From positions 1,488,001 through 1,552,000 of the forward strand of contig NZ_CP102269.1 in NCBI RefSeq assembly GCF_025148635.1: 64,000 bases of DNA. The letters run 5' to 3'. Position 1 is the stretch's first letter; the number at the start of each line of letters is the position of its first letter. Below the pieces are notes generated by a model. The model was not told the origin of the DNA. It searched no databases and saw only the letters and a program-made list of their open reading frames with translations. A program made the translations under genes and the position numbers. Positions 17,047 through 26,259 of the stretch are shown here, piece after piece. This DNA comes from Butyricimonas virosa (lineage in GTDB: Bacteria > Bacteroidota > Bacteroidia > Bacteroidales > Marinifilaceae).

Positions 17047-17781
17047 TTATAAACTGATATACAGGAGTGCCGCAACGAGCGATCCCGCTAATGGTCCTAC
17101 GACGGGAATCCACGCGTAATCCCAGCCACTATTGCCTTTGCCCGGAATGGGCAGGATGGCGTGCATGATTCTCGGGCCGAGATCCCGGGCGGGATTGATG
17201 GCATAACCGGTGACTCCCCCTAAAGAAAGACCGATGACCCAAACAATAAATGATACGGGAATGGCTCCGATGGAACCGAGTCCGATCGGGGTGGTTGAGT
17301 TCACGTCTGACATAAGTTCTGCCCCGGTAATATAGAAGACGGAGAACATGAGTACGAACGTGGCAATCAGCTCGCCTCCGAAGTTCACGATATTATGGCG
17401 GATTTCAGGAGCGGTGCAGAATACCCCTAGCTTGACTCCGGAATCTTCCGTGGCTTTAAAATGATCGTAATAGATGATCCATACCAGAAAAGCTCCCAGT
17501 GCGGCACCTAGCATTTGGGCGATGATATAAGGCCCTACGCTGGCCCACGGGAATTTTTCGGCGATAGCAAAACCTATCGTGATGGCAGGATTCAGGTGAG
17601 CACCACTGTAAGGGCCGGCGATCACTACTCCTGTAAATACGGCAAGCGCCCAAGCTGTGGTGATGGTGATCCATCCGGCTTGGTATCCTTTGGTTTTCTT
17701 AAGTACGACGTTAGCTACTACACCGTCTCCCAAAAGGATCATGACCATTGTTCCAAGTAACTCTGCGATAAAAGGGGACAT
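17047..17781 (-). CDS. glpF: Glycerol uptake facilitator (aquaglyceroporin)
   Basis: A 244-residue MIP-family channel with six transmembrane helices. The two NPA boxes are visible in SGAHLNPAITIG and GYAINPARDLGPR; the aspartate after the second box (NPARD) marks the glycerol-conducting subgroup. It lies downstream of glpK on the same strand with 58 bases between them, so glycerol entry and phosphorylation are co-expressed. No glycerol-3-phosphate dehydrogenase is in the window. Confidence 0.92.
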   Translation of the reverse strand: MSPFIAELLGTMVMILLGDGVVANVVLKKTKGYQAGWITITTAWALAVFTGVVIAGPYSGAHLNPAITIGFAIAEKFPWASVGPYIIAQMLGAALGAFLVWIIYYDHFKATEDSGVKLGVFCTAPEIRHNIVNFGGELIATFVLMFSVFYITGAELMSDVNSTTPIGLGSIGAIPVSFIVWVIGLSLGGVTGYAINPARDLGPRIMHAILPIPGKGNSGWDYAWIPVVGPLAGSLVAALLYISL

Positions 17782-17787
17782 GATTTA

Positions 17788-17836
17788 AGATAAAAGTTAA
17801 AAACTAAAAGATAAAAGTTTGAAGTTAAAAACTAAA
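17788..17836 (-). repeat. Imperfect tandem A/T-rich repeat between glpK and glpF
   Basis: Two copies of AGATAAAAGTT...AAAAACTAAA lie head to tail (17788-17808 and 17809-17836). A similar sequence in the opposite orientation lies upstream of the LABsN gene near 31636-31670. It may be a dispersed spacer motif. Confidence 0.5.
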
Positions 17837-17839
17837 ATA

Positions 17840-19348
17840 TTATTCTTCACCTAGTTCTTCCCAGGCTCTTGCACGCTCGACGGCTTTATGCCATTTGTGG
17901 AGCATGGCGTTCACATGTTCTTCCGTGTCAATGGGGGTAAATTCCCGATCGATACTCCATTGTTGGCGTAATTCTTCCGTGTCTCGCCAGTATCCGGTGG
18001 CTAATCCGGCCAGATACGCGGCTCCTAGAGCTGTTGTTTCAAGAATTTTTGGACGAATCACGGTTTCCCGGCAAATGTCACTTTGGAACTGCATCAAGAA
18101 GTTATTAGCCACGGCTCCTCCGTCTACTCGCATTTCCGGAGAGGTACGTTTCGTATCGTGTTCCATGGCTTTCAAAATGTCATAGACTTGGAAAGCGATG
18201 CCTTCAAGAGTGGCCCGGGTTATATGTGCGGGAGTTGTTCCTCTCGTGAGACCCAACATAGCTCCACGGGCGTACTGGTCCCAGTAAGGAGCTCCCATTC
18301 CCGTGAGTGCGGGGACGAAATAGACTCCGCCGTTATCCGGAACAGAAGTTGCTAAAGCCTCACTTTGAGCGGCATTTTGAATTAAGTTAATACCATCGCG
18401 TAACCATTGTATGGCAGCACCTCCCACGAAAACACTTCCTTCGAGAGCATAGGTCACCGTATTTCCGATCTTCCAAGCAATCGTGCTCAATAAGTTATTT
18501 TCGGAAGTGATCACCTCGTTTCCGGTGTTCATCACCATGAAGCATCCTGTTCCATAGGTGGTTTTCGTCATGCCCGGTTCGATACAGAGTTGGCCGAATA
18601 GGGCGGCTTGTTGGTCTCCTGCGATGCCTGCGATTGGAATTTTAGTTGAAAATAACGTAGTTGCAGTTTCTGAATAAATCTCGCTACTACTTTTTACTTC
18701 CGGTAACATGGATTCCGGGATGTTGAACAGATCAAGAAGTTCTTTATCCCATTTCTGGGTATGTATGTTGAAAAGCATGGTACGCGATGCGTTGCTGACA
18801 TCGGTAACGTGTACTCGTCCGTGAGTGAATTTCCAAACTAGCCAGCTATCAACGGTTCCGAAACATAGTTTTCCTTTTTCGGCTCTTTCCCGTACTCCTT
18901 CGATATTGTCGAGAATCCATTTGATTTTGGTGGCGGAGAAATAGGCGTCAATGATCAAACCTGTTTTCTCACGGATCATATCGGTATATCCGTTTTCTTG
19001 TAATTCACGGCAAATATCCGCTGTACGTCGGTCTTGCCACACGATTGCACGATAAACCGGAAGGGAAGTCTCCCGATCCCACACGATGGTGGTTTCACGT
19101 TGATTCGTGATCCCGATACAAGCAATGTCAAGTCCTGTAAGGTTTGCTTTGGCAACAGCTTCAGCCGCAACAGACGATTGCGAGTACCAGATCTCGTTCG
19201 GGTCATGTTCCACCCAAGCAGGGTGAGGATAATGTTGCTCGATCGGTTTTTGAGCCATGGCGATGATATTGCCATCATGATTGAATAGCACGGCCCGGGA
19301 AGAAGTTGTTCCTTGGTCTAGTGCAAGTACATATTTGTCTGCTTTCAT
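17840..19348 (-). CDS. glpK: Glycerol kinase
   Basis: A 502-residue FGGY kinase that phosphorylates glycerol to glycerol-3-phosphate. The N-terminal ATP site LALDQGTTSSRAVLF, the substrate loop TNQRETTIVWDR and the FGGY-family signature near GMGAPYWDQYARG are all visible. Length and order are normal. It forms an operon with glpF downstream. Confidence 0.95.
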   Translation of the reverse strand: MKADKYVLALDQGTTSSRAVLFNHDGNIIAMAQKPIEQHYPHPAWVEHDPNEIWYSQSSVAAEAVAKANLTGLDIACIGITNQRETTIVWDRETSLPVYRAIVWQDRRTADICRELQENGYTDMIREKTGLIIDAYFSATKIKWILDNIEGVRERAEKGKLCFGTVDSWLVWKFTHGRVHVTDVSNASRTMLFNIHTQKWDKELLDLFNIPESMLPEVKSSSEIYSETATTLFSTKIPIAGIAGDQQAALFGQLCIEPGMTKTTYGTGCFMVMNTGNEVITSENNLLSTIAWKIGNTVTYALEGSVFVGGAAIQWLRDGINLIQNAAQSEALATSVPDNGGVYFVPALTGMGAPYWDQYARGAMLGLTRGTTPAHITRATLEGIAFQVYDILKAMEHDTKRTSPEMRVDGGAVANNFLMQFQSDICRETVIRPKILETTALGAAYLAGLATGYWRDTEELRQQWSIDREFTPIDTEEHVNAMLHKWHKAVERARAWEELGEE

Positions 19349-19570
19349 TTGATAGTTATTATAGTGTATACTTTGTGTTTATTTACTTTGTCACATTTCA
19401 AATGGCTTGTGTTTAGTACTTTTTTCAAACTTTATACATACAAAAAGCTAACCAAAATAACTAATTCAAACCTTAATTCAGTATACGATTTACAAATAGA
19501 AATGTTTTTTATATAAATTCAAAAATAAGGGGAAGAGTATTTTTCTTATCTTCGAGGTAATGAATTTAGA

Positions 19571-20203
19571 ATGAAATTTATATTGAAGAAAATGAAGAAA
19601 TGGAATACCTTTTACCTGTTGCTTGTCGTAGTATTGGCAATTGTAATTTTGAAAACATCGTGTATGGAAGATCAGAAACAAGATGAGGCTACTTTGAAAT
19701 CAAAGGCTGTTCTGGAAAATATCTCCGAGCGGAAAAGTGTTCGGAAGTATTTGAGTAAGAGTGTAGAGGAAGATAAGATCGATGCTATGTTGAAGGCCGG
19801 AATGGCGGCACCTTCTGGCATGGATAGACGTCCGTGGGAATTTGTTGTCGTGACGGATCGAGTGACACTTGATTCCATGGCAGCGAAATTGCCTTATGCT
19901 AAAATGTTGACAAGTGTTCCGTTGGCTATTGTTGTTTGTGGAGACACGACGCTTTCTTCCTATTGGTACTTGGATTGCTCGGCGGCAACGCAGAATATAT
20001 TGCTGGCAGCTGAGGCTTTGGGGCTTGGTGCTGTGTGGACGGCGGCTTATCCTTATGAAGATCGAATTGATGTTGTACGGCAGAATACGGGATTACCAGA
20101 GAATATAGTGCCTCTTTGCGTGATTCCGATCGGTTATCCGGATGGTCCGCAAAAAGCAAAAGATAAATTTGATTCGAAACGGGTACATAGGAATACATAC
20201 TAA
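19571..20203 (+). CDS. Nitroreductase-family protein with lipoprotein/membrane N-terminus
   Basis: A 210-residue protein. After a hydrophobic helix and a lipobox-like ILKTSC, the nitroreductase domain begins with ISERKSVRKYL, the FMN-binding arginine/serine segment. The sequence AAPSGMDRRPWEFVVV is the second FMN contact, and LGLGAVWTAAYP the third. Flavin reductases of this fold are usually cytoplasmic; the anchor puts this one in the envelope. Start may instead be the ATG at codon 8. Substrate unknown. Confidence 0.78.
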   Translation: MKFILKKMKKWNTFYLLLVVVLAIVILKTSCMEDQKQDEATLKSKAVLENISERKSVRKYLSKSVEEDKIDAMLKAGMAAPSGMDRRPWEFVVVTDRVTLDSMAAKLPYAKMLTSVPLAIVVCGDTTLSSYWYLDCSAATQNILLAAEALGLGAVWTAAYPYEDRIDVVRQNTGLPENIVPLCVIPIGYPDGPQKAKDKFDSKRVHRNTY

Positions 20204-20370
20204 ACCTTTGCTTTATCATTGCGCTAGGATACATACAGATTTCTTACCTTGCATAGATAAAGCATGTACATACATGAGTGTTTATCCTGTGTTCTTGCTA
20301 TGTTTATGATATGTACATGATCAAAGGAGGGGATAGCTTAATGTTAAATCAGGGATAGGTTATTTAATAA

Positions 20371-20405
20371 AAAGAGAGCAAGTCAAAACGACATGCTCTC
20401 TCTTT
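20371..20405 (-). terminator. Intrinsic terminator after gltX
   Basis: AAAGAGAGCA pairs with TGCTCTCTCTTT. On the minus strand the stem is followed by a T run. It ends the 23611-20424 operon. Confidence 0.8.
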
Positions 20406-20423
20406 GTTTTATTGTCTTCAGAG

Positions 20424-21947
20424 TTATTTCAGTGTTGATATAATACGATGAAGACGTGTTAAAGTTTCTTCTTTTTCTAGAATTTCAATAATATCAAACA
20501 TATGCGGGCCATCGGCAGAACCGATAATGGCCAGTCGGAAAGGATTCATGATTTTACCGAACCCGATTTCTTTGCCTGCAACCCATTCTTTCACGGCTTC
20601 TTCCGTGTTGGGAGAGGTGAAATCAGTCACTTTTTCCAGCACTTCGATCAATTCCTGCATGAGCACCGGAGTTTCTTCTTTCCAGCTTTTCTTCACGCCT
20701 TTTTCATCGTAAGCTTGAGGGGCGTGATAGAAATACTGGGATGAATTGTAAATGTCTGCAACGAAGTTGGCTCTTTCTTTCAAAAGGCGACAAATCTTTT
20801 CCAGTTTCGTTATGTCATAAGAAATCCCGTCTTTTACTAGGAATTCATTTAACTGAACGGCTAGTTCCGTGTCGCTTTTTTGTACTAGATATTTGTGATT
20901 AAACCATTTGGCTTTATCCGGGTTGAAGCGGGCTCCGGATTTGTTCACACGTTCTAGCGAGAATTGATCACACAATTCCTGTAACGTGAAGATTTCCTGT
21001 TCCGTTCCGGGATTCCATCCTAATAGAGCCAGCATATTGATGAACGCTTCTGGCAAGTAACCGTCTTCCTTGTACCCGTGCCATTTTTCTCCGGTTTCGG
21101 GATCTGTGAATTCCATCGGGAATACCGGGAATCCCATTTTGTTTCCATCGCGCTTGCTTAGCTTTCCGTTGCCCACGGGTTTCAGAATTAATGGTAAGTG
21201 AGCGAATTCAGGCATTGTATCTTCCCAGCCGAAAGCACGGTATAATAAAACGTGTAATGGGAGAGAAGGTAGCCATTCTTCTCCGCGGATCACGTGGGAT
21301 ATTTTCATCAAATGATCGTCAACGATGTTTGCTAGGTGATAAGTAGGCATTCCGTCAGCCTTGAACAAAACTTTATCGTCAAGTAGAGAGGTGTTAAAAT
21401 GTACCTCACCCCGGATAATATCATGTAGATAAAGATCTTCGTTTTCCGGCATTTTGAAACGAATCACGTAGTTTGCCTCGCTATCCAACAATGTTTTCAC
21501 TTCTTCAGCGCTCATGGTTAGCGAGTTCTTCATGTTTTTCCGGCTGATGGCGTTGTACATGAATGTTTCGCCTTTTGCCTCGCAGGCTGCCCGTTGTGCG
21601 TTAAGTTCTTCTGCGGTGTCAAAAGAATAATAAGCATTCCCTGATTCCACGAGTTGTAGGGCGTATTGTTTATAAAGCGGTTTACGCTCGCTTTGACGAT
21701 AGGGGCCGTATTCTCCTCCCACGCCGACACCTTCATCGACGGTGAGACCGCACCATTTTAATGATTCGATAATATATTCTTCGGCACCCGGCACGTAGCG
21801 GGTTTGATCCGTGTCTTCAATTCGTAATAAAAAATCACCCCCGTGATGACGGGCAAATAAATAATTGAAAAGAGCTGTTCTCACACCTCCTAGATGGAGG
21901 GCTCCTGTAGGACTGGGAGCAAATCTTACTCGTACTTTTCTATCCAT
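20424..21947 (-). CDS. gltX: Glutamyl-tRNA synthetase
   Basis: A 507-residue class I aminoacyl-tRNA synthetase that charges tRNA-Glu. The HIGH-type motif lies in APSPTGALHLGG and the KMSKS-type motif in KLSKRDGNKMG. Full length with no gaps. It is the last gene of a probable operon behind an acyltransferase and two small unknown genes. Confidence 0.95.
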   Translation of the reverse strand: MDRKVRVRFAPSPTGALHLGGVRTALFNYLFARHHGGDFLLRIEDTDQTRYVPGAEEYIIESLKWCGLTVDEGVGVGGEYGPYRQSERKPLYKQYALQLVESGNAYYSFDTAEELNAQRAACEAKGETFMYNAISRKNMKNSLTMSAEEVKTLLDSEANYVIRFKMPENEDLYLHDIIRGEVHFNTSLLDDKVLFKADGMPTYHLANIVDDHLMKISHVIRGEEWLPSLPLHVLLYRAFGWEDTMPEFAHLPLILKPVGNGKLSKRDGNKMGFPVFPMEFTDPETGEKWHGYKEDGYLPEAFINMLALLGWNPGTEQEIFTLQELCDQFSLERVNKSGARFNPDKAKWFNHKYLVQKSDTELAVQLNEFLVKDGISYDITKLEKICRLLKERANFVADIYNSSQYFYHAPQAYDEKGVKKSWKEETPVLMQELIEVLEKVTDFTSPNTEEAVKEWVAGKEIGFGKIMNPFRLAIIGSADGPHMFDIIEILEKEETLTRLHRIISTLK

Positions 21948-21966
21948 TGTTTATTGATTTTGAATA

Positions 21967-22287
21967 TTATGCCTGTTCGTTCGTTTCCTGTTTGTTGTCG
22001 AAATCAGAATCCTCGTCTGAAGATGCTTCCGTATCTTTCGGAGCTTTTTCCTGTTCTAGTAATTGATGTAACAGGTCTTTGGCATATTTAATGGCATAAC
22101 GTTCCGCCTCACTTTTGGAGTGTATGCCACTCTTTATTTGTTCCGCATAACTGAACGGGCTATCCGGCCCTTCTGTAAGAAGATACAGGGTAAAATTACT
22201 ATGCCGATCCCGACTTTTACTGGTCAGTCCAAACCACATTTCGATCGTGCGATCTTCCAAATATATGTTGCGCTTGAACTTGTACAT
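21967..22287 (-). CDS. Small conserved hypothetical protein
   Basis: A 106-residue soluble protein with an N-terminal part rich in beta-strand sequence (IEMWFGLTSKSRDRHSNF), a helical central part (SEAERYAIKYAKDLLHQLL) and a strongly acidic, low-complexity tail. I do not recognise a family. Its start codon overlaps the stop of the 59-residue gene upstream (TAATG), and gltX follows after 19 bases. Confidence 0.7.
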   Translation of the reverse strand: MYKFKRNIYLEDRTIEMWFGLTSKSRDRHSNFTLYLLTEGPDSPFSYAEQIKSGIHSKSEAERYAIKYAKDLLHQLLEQEKAPKDTEASSDEDSDFDNKQETNEQA

Positions 22288-22466
22288 TACCTTCTGTTTT
22301 TAGGCGGATTTTTGAAATTCAGAATACCAACGGCTACAGCTAGAGAAGCCATGGCTCCCACGTTAACATATACTGCCGTGCGATCTCCACCATGATACAT
22401 GCTGAGTACGCTGGAAATCATGATCAAGAAAGCGGCTAGAATTAATAAGTATCTGGCTATTCGCAT
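22287..22466 (-). CDS. Small membrane protein, 59 residues
   Basis: ATG 22466 opens a 59-codon frame (MRIARYLLILAAFLIM...) with two hydrophobic helices (about residues 5-24 and 32-50) and a basic tail (KNPPKNRR). The start overlaps the end of the acyltransferase gene by 10 bases, and its stop overlaps the next start by one base. Such coupling on both sides supports a real gene. Function unknown. Confidence 0.65.
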   Translation of the reverse strand: MRIARYLLILAAFLIMISSVLSMYHGGDRTAVYVNVGAMASLAVAVGILNFKNPPKNRR

Positions 22467-23611
22467 ATTGGTGATGAATAATTGTGTTCAATGGAGTTTT
22501 TAACCGGGTTGGCATAAATTTCAAGGAAGATATTGTTCAGGATAGAACGGTTCCCTTCTAATTTTTCCAATTTTTCTGCCATCACACGAATAAAGTTTTC
22601 TTTTTCTTCCTCGTTATATTTGGAAGCGAATTTATTCGTGCTGTGAAGTAAATCGTAGGCGATATAATTGTTCGGCCACAATTTGAAATTACCTTGAATG
22701 CGAGCATCCATGAATGCGGCTAACTCTGCGATCCGGTCTCCGTTATTGGCTTGTTCGTCGATCTCGATTAGTTCGTGATCAATGGGAGGGGTGATGGCAA
22801 AATGAACCCGCCCTTTGAACCCGGATAAACCTTGTTGCATACTTCGCATATCGGCTGCCGGGGTTTTCACGTATTCACCCACGGTTTTCTGGTATAATTC
22901 ATCTGTTTTCAGATCGTCACAAGGTTCCCATTCGTAGGAAATAGACACCGGAACAACCCGGAGTTCTTTAAAGTTTTCCACGAAATCTTTGGGACCACTC
23001 ATGCGGAACATTTTCAACAGGCTATGTTGTGTCCGGTCATCACCATTCTTTGTACGTCCTTCTTTTTGTGCAATCCAGACAGAATCTTTATTTTCATAAA
23101 TGACATCCCGCAAGTAGTGGGAACGTAGATTGGCGCTGGTAATCATATCTCTCACCGGAAGGCCGCGTTCAATGATGAAACAAGCATCCAGTTTAACCAA
23201 ATCGGTCACCCATTTATTGATCAATAGATTACTCCCGATGGCAGCCTCGCAGTAATGGCAGCCTCGCTCGCACAATAGCACGTTGAGGATGGCAGAGTCT
23301 AGGATGATGTCCCGGTGGTTGGATACGAAAAGATAACTCTTATCTTTCTCAATGTATTCCAATCCGGTAGCTGTAACTCCTTGGGTTGTTCCGGCGATTA
23401 ACCGTTGAATCGTCGGGCCAAAGAATTGAGCTTGAAATTGCTCTCTGCTCGTGATGCCTTTTAATTGTTCTTGTATTTTGCTTTTATCAACCCTTGTCAT
23501 TTGGGAGAAAAGAGTCAAAAATTCTTCTGCTTGGCTCAGGCGCTCTACAGCTGCTGGAATTTCTTCTCCAATATAGGGTCTGATTGCGTTAAATTGGGAA
23601 TCCGAAGTCAT
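22457..23611 (-). CDS. PlsC-type glycerolipid acyltransferase
   Basis: A 384-residue protein with the four acyltransferase blocks: HRDIILD (the HX4D catalytic pair), FIIERGL, QKEGRTKNG and VVPVSISYEWEP. It probably transfers acyl groups to a glycerophosphate or lysophospholipid at the inner membrane. It is longer than plain PlsC, with an N-terminal helical extension of about 85 residues. It leads the operon ending in gltX. Confidence 0.8.
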   Translation of the reverse strand: MTSDSQFNAIRPYIGEEIPAAVERLSQAEEFLTLFSQMTRVDKSKIQEQLKGITSREQFQAQFFGPTIQRLIAGTTQGVTATGLEYIEKDKSYLFVSNHRDIILDSAILNVLLCERGCHYCEAAIGSNLLINKWVTDLVKLDACFIIERGLPVRDMITSANLRSHYLRDVIYENKDSVWIAQKEGRTKNGDDRTQHSLLKMFRMSGPKDFVENFKELRVVPVSISYEWEPCDDLKTDELYQKTVGEYVKTPAADMRSMQQGLSGFKGRVHFAITPPIDHELIEIDEQANNGDRIAELAAFMDARIQGNFKLWPNNYIAYDLLHSTNKFASKYNEEEKENFIRVMAEKLEKLEGNRSILNNIFLEIYANPVKNSIEHNYSSPICE

Positions 23612-23742
23612 GTCGTAATTTTAGTTATTAGAAATCACGAAACAAAGATAGACAAGAAAATTGACATTTGAAAATTGACGGTTGAAAATGAGGGGGGAAA
23701 GCCCTAGTTTATATGGGTTATCCATTAGGATATAAATAAAAA

Positions 23743-23790
23743 CTGTGATTTAGCCGTTCTTGATGTCAAGGTTTAATGGCTAAATCACAG
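23743..23790 (-). terminator. Intrinsic terminator of the aminotransferase gene
   Basis: A perfect 13-bp stem (CTGTGATTTAGCC with GGCTAAATCACAG) and a 22-base loop. On the minus strand it is followed by five T residues. Confidence 0.8.
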
Positions 23791-23811
23791 GATTTTTAGC
23801 TTATGGTTATA

Positions 23812-25008
23812 TTATACTCTTCCGGGATATACCTCGAGTGCTTTGGCTAATGTTTCCATGGCACCTTTCAATTCCTCGATTTTGAGTACGTAAGCGATAC
23901 GAACTTCATTTTTCCCAAGTCCTGGGGTAGAATAGAATCCACTGGCTGGGGCAACCATTACGGTTTGTTTGTTGTATTCAAACTCTTCCAGTAACCATTT
24001 TGCAAATGTATCGGCATCGTCCACGGGAAGTTTTACCACGGCGTAGAAAGCTCCTCTGGGTTTCGGGCAAACAACTCCCGGCATTTTGTTCAGGGCTTCC
24101 ACCATGAAATTGCGTCTTTCGATATACTCGTTGTACACGCTTTCGAAATATTCGACCGGGGTATCCAGCGATGCTTCGGCAATGATCTGTCCGATAGCCG
24201 GGGCGCACAGGCGAGCCATACCGAACTTCAAGGCAGCAACCATAACATCTTTGTTGCGGGTTACTAAAGCTCCCACGCGTAATCCACATTCGCTATATCT
24301 CTTTGAAACGGAATCCAATAGGATAACGTTTTGCTCGATACCTGTCAGCTGCATGGTAGAGAAGTGCTTGTACCCGTCATAACAGAATTCACGATACACC
24401 TCATCAGCATACAGGTACAAATCATGTTTTTTCACGATAACCGCTAATTGTTCCAATTCTTCTTTGGAATACAGGTAGCCTGTCGGGTTATTCGGGTTTA
24501 CGATCACGATACCTTTCGTGCGGGGAGTGATTACTTTCTCGATTTCACTGATTGGGGGCAAGGCGAAGTTATTCTCGATAGAAGAAGTAACTGTTTTTAC
24601 CTTTACACCGCACATCAAGGCGAAAGCCGTGTAGTTTGCGTAGAATGGTTCGGGGATAATAATTTCGTCACCCGGGTTCAATGTAGACATGAAAGCGATC
24701 GTAATGGCTTCAGAGCCTCCGGTCGTGATCATGATGTTATTTTCATCGATGTTGATACCGATGTTCTGGTAATATTTGGCTAATTTTTTTCTGTAAGAAA
24801 TATTTCCTGCAGAATGTGTGTATTCGATCACTTTTTCGTTACAGGTTTTCAATGCCTGCAATGCAACATCGGGAGTCTGAATGTCCGGTTGTCCGATGTT
24901 CAAGTGGTATACTTTGATACCTCTTTCTTTAGCTTTGTCCGCGAACGGAACGAGTTTACGAATGGGCGAAGAAGGCATCGCCATTCCTTTTTCTGAGATC
25001 TGTGGCAT
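23812..25008 (-). CDS. Class I/II pyridoxal-phosphate aminotransferase
   Basis: A 398-residue fold-type I aminotransferase, similar to aspartate/alanine aminotransferases. The PLP lysine is in SVSKRYSECGLR, the ring-stacking region in PFYANYT, the cofactor aspartate in YLYADEVYREF and the carboxylate arginine near NEVRIAYVL. The substrate is not certain; aspartate, alanine or another amino acid is possible. Transcribed alone. Confidence 0.88.
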   Translation of the reverse strand: MPQISEKGMAMPSSPIRKLVPFADKAKERGIKVYHLNIGQPDIQTPDVALQALKTCNEKVIEYTHSAGNISYRKKLAKYYQNIGINIDENNIMITTGGSEAITIAFMSTLNPGDEIIIPEPFYANYTAFALMCGVKVKTVTSSIENNFALPPISEIEKVITPRTKGIVIVNPNNPTGYLYSKEELEQLAVIVKKHDLYLYADEVYREFCYDGYKHFSTMQLTGIEQNVILLDSVSKRYSECGLRVGALVTRNKDVMVAALKFGMARLCAPAIGQIIAEASLDTPVEYFESVYNEYIERRNFMVEALNKMPGVVCPKPRGAFYAVVKLPVDDADTFAKWLLEEFEYNKQTVMVAPASGFYSTPGLGKNEVRIAYVLKIEELKGAMETLAKALEVYPGRV

Positions 25009-25038
25009 AAGTTATTTGAGTTTAAATTTATCCTGTAC

Positions 25039-25083
25039 AAATATAGGCATATTGAGTGATTTTAAATCAATATGCCTATATTT
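25039..25083. terminator. Perfect 17-bp inverted repeat, probable terminator
   Basis: AAATATAGGCATATTGA at 25039-25055 is exactly complementary to 25067-25083, with an 11-base loop. It lies after the Gate-domain gene and before the aminotransferase start, so it could end the first or attenuate the second. No long T run follows, so termination efficiency is uncertain. Confidence 0.55.
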
Positions 25084-25107
25084 ATTTGTTGAAAGGTAAT
25101 GTCTAAT

Positions 25108-26250
25108 TTAAAATAAAGAGACTAAAATATAGAGCCAATGTGCCGTGACTCCTGCGACGAGACCTCCGACAGTGTGCGACAAGATGGCTTTTGAGGTAAG
25201 TTCTCGATAGCCAAGCGAGTCGAGCATGGCTGTATGAGTACTGAGATAGCCACTCCAACACATTCCGATGGCAGTAAATACAGCAATGGCGTTTCCGTCT
25301 ATCCAACCTTCCGTCAAAAAATTGGGGACTAGACCGAGGGCGGCTCCTACTGCACCCAAAGCCGTGATGGGGAATGCTACTAAGTGTGGATCTGTGAATC
25401 CGAACAGCCAGCGGAAAATGAAATCAACTTTATTTGCTAACCAAGGGAGGGCCTCAACTCCTTGGTAAGCAGCACCCGTATATCCGTCGGTGCCTGGGCC
25501 GAAAGTCAAGATCATTACCAGCGTAGAGATGATCAACACTCCCGGAATGATGGCAATACCGATGTCAACCCCGGTTCGTCCCCCATCAAGTAATGAGTTA
25601 AGGATTCGTAAAAAGAGGGTCTTTTCTTCTTTATGTTCCACTTCTACTACGATTGTTTCGTTGCAGGCATTTTCTTCCGCGTATTGTGGGTATGATTTCA
25701 GAATTGCTCGTTGCATTAGGCGAGTGGAAACAATACAACCTACAAATGCTCCGAATAGTCCGATAAATGGTTCATAATAAAACCCTTGTCCTACCATGAA
25801 AACAATGACTAATAATCCCATACCGAAAGCGGTTCCAAAGTTAGTTAAGGAGATGAATTGGTACTTTTTGAAATAACTGCTGAAGCGTTTGTCTTGGGAC
25901 AAGGAAATGATGGCCGGGTTGTCTGATAGGAATGTCATCACGGCTCCCAAAGAAGCCACTCCCGGTAAATTGAATAACGGGCGCATCAATGGGCGTAACA
26001 TTTTTTCAAGCAAGTTGACAACGCCAAATTCGACAAACAATCGTCCAAGAGCACCAGTTATGACACAGATACCCATCAAATAGAACACGGTATTTAGTAA
26101 TAAATCATGGGCCGTTTTCATGATGGTGTTCAGCATATTCGGAGTCCCCATGACAGAAGCAATATACCCGAACAGGGCAAAGATTACGGCAAGGCAAACG
26201 ATTCCGCTAGGAATAGCTTGCCAGCACCGGCGAAGAAAATTTACAATCAT
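25108..26250 (-). CDS. Nucleoside-recognition (Gate) domain membrane protein
   Basis: A 380-residue integral membrane protein with about nine to ten helices. The Gate/nucleoside-recognition pattern is visible in GALGRLFVEFGVVNLLEKML and FLSDNPAIISLSQDKRF. It resembles the CD0519/CD1768 family, related to spore maturation proteins SpmA and SpmB. Substrate and role unknown. It is 9 bases from the porin gene upstream, so they are co-transcribed. Confidence 0.72.
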   Translation of the reverse strand: MIVNFLRRCWQAIPSGIVCLAVIFALFGYIASVMGTPNMLNTIMKTAHDLLLNTVFYLMGICVITGALGRLFVEFGVVNLLEKMLRPLMRPLFNLPGVASLGAVMTFLSDNPAIISLSQDKRFSSYFKKYQFISLTNFGTAFGMGLLVIVFMVGQGFYYEPFIGLFGAFVGCIVSTRLMQRAILKSYPQYAEENACNETIVVEVEHKEEKTLFLRILNSLLDGGRTGVDIGIAIIPGVLIISTLVMILTFGPGTDGYTGAAYQGVEALPWLANKVDFIFRWLFGFTDPHLVAFPITALGAVGAALGLVPNFLTEGWIDGNAIAVFTAIGMCWSGYLSTHTAMLDSLGYRELTSKAILSHTVGGLVAGVTAHWLYILVSLF

Positions 26251-26259
26251 ATCTATATA

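Noticed and set aside
20204..20370. Inverted GCTTTATC / GATAAAGC pair after the nitroreductase gene
   Set aside because: Arms are short with a loop of nearly 40 bases. Not convincing as a terminator; the clear terminator in this gap belongs to gltX.
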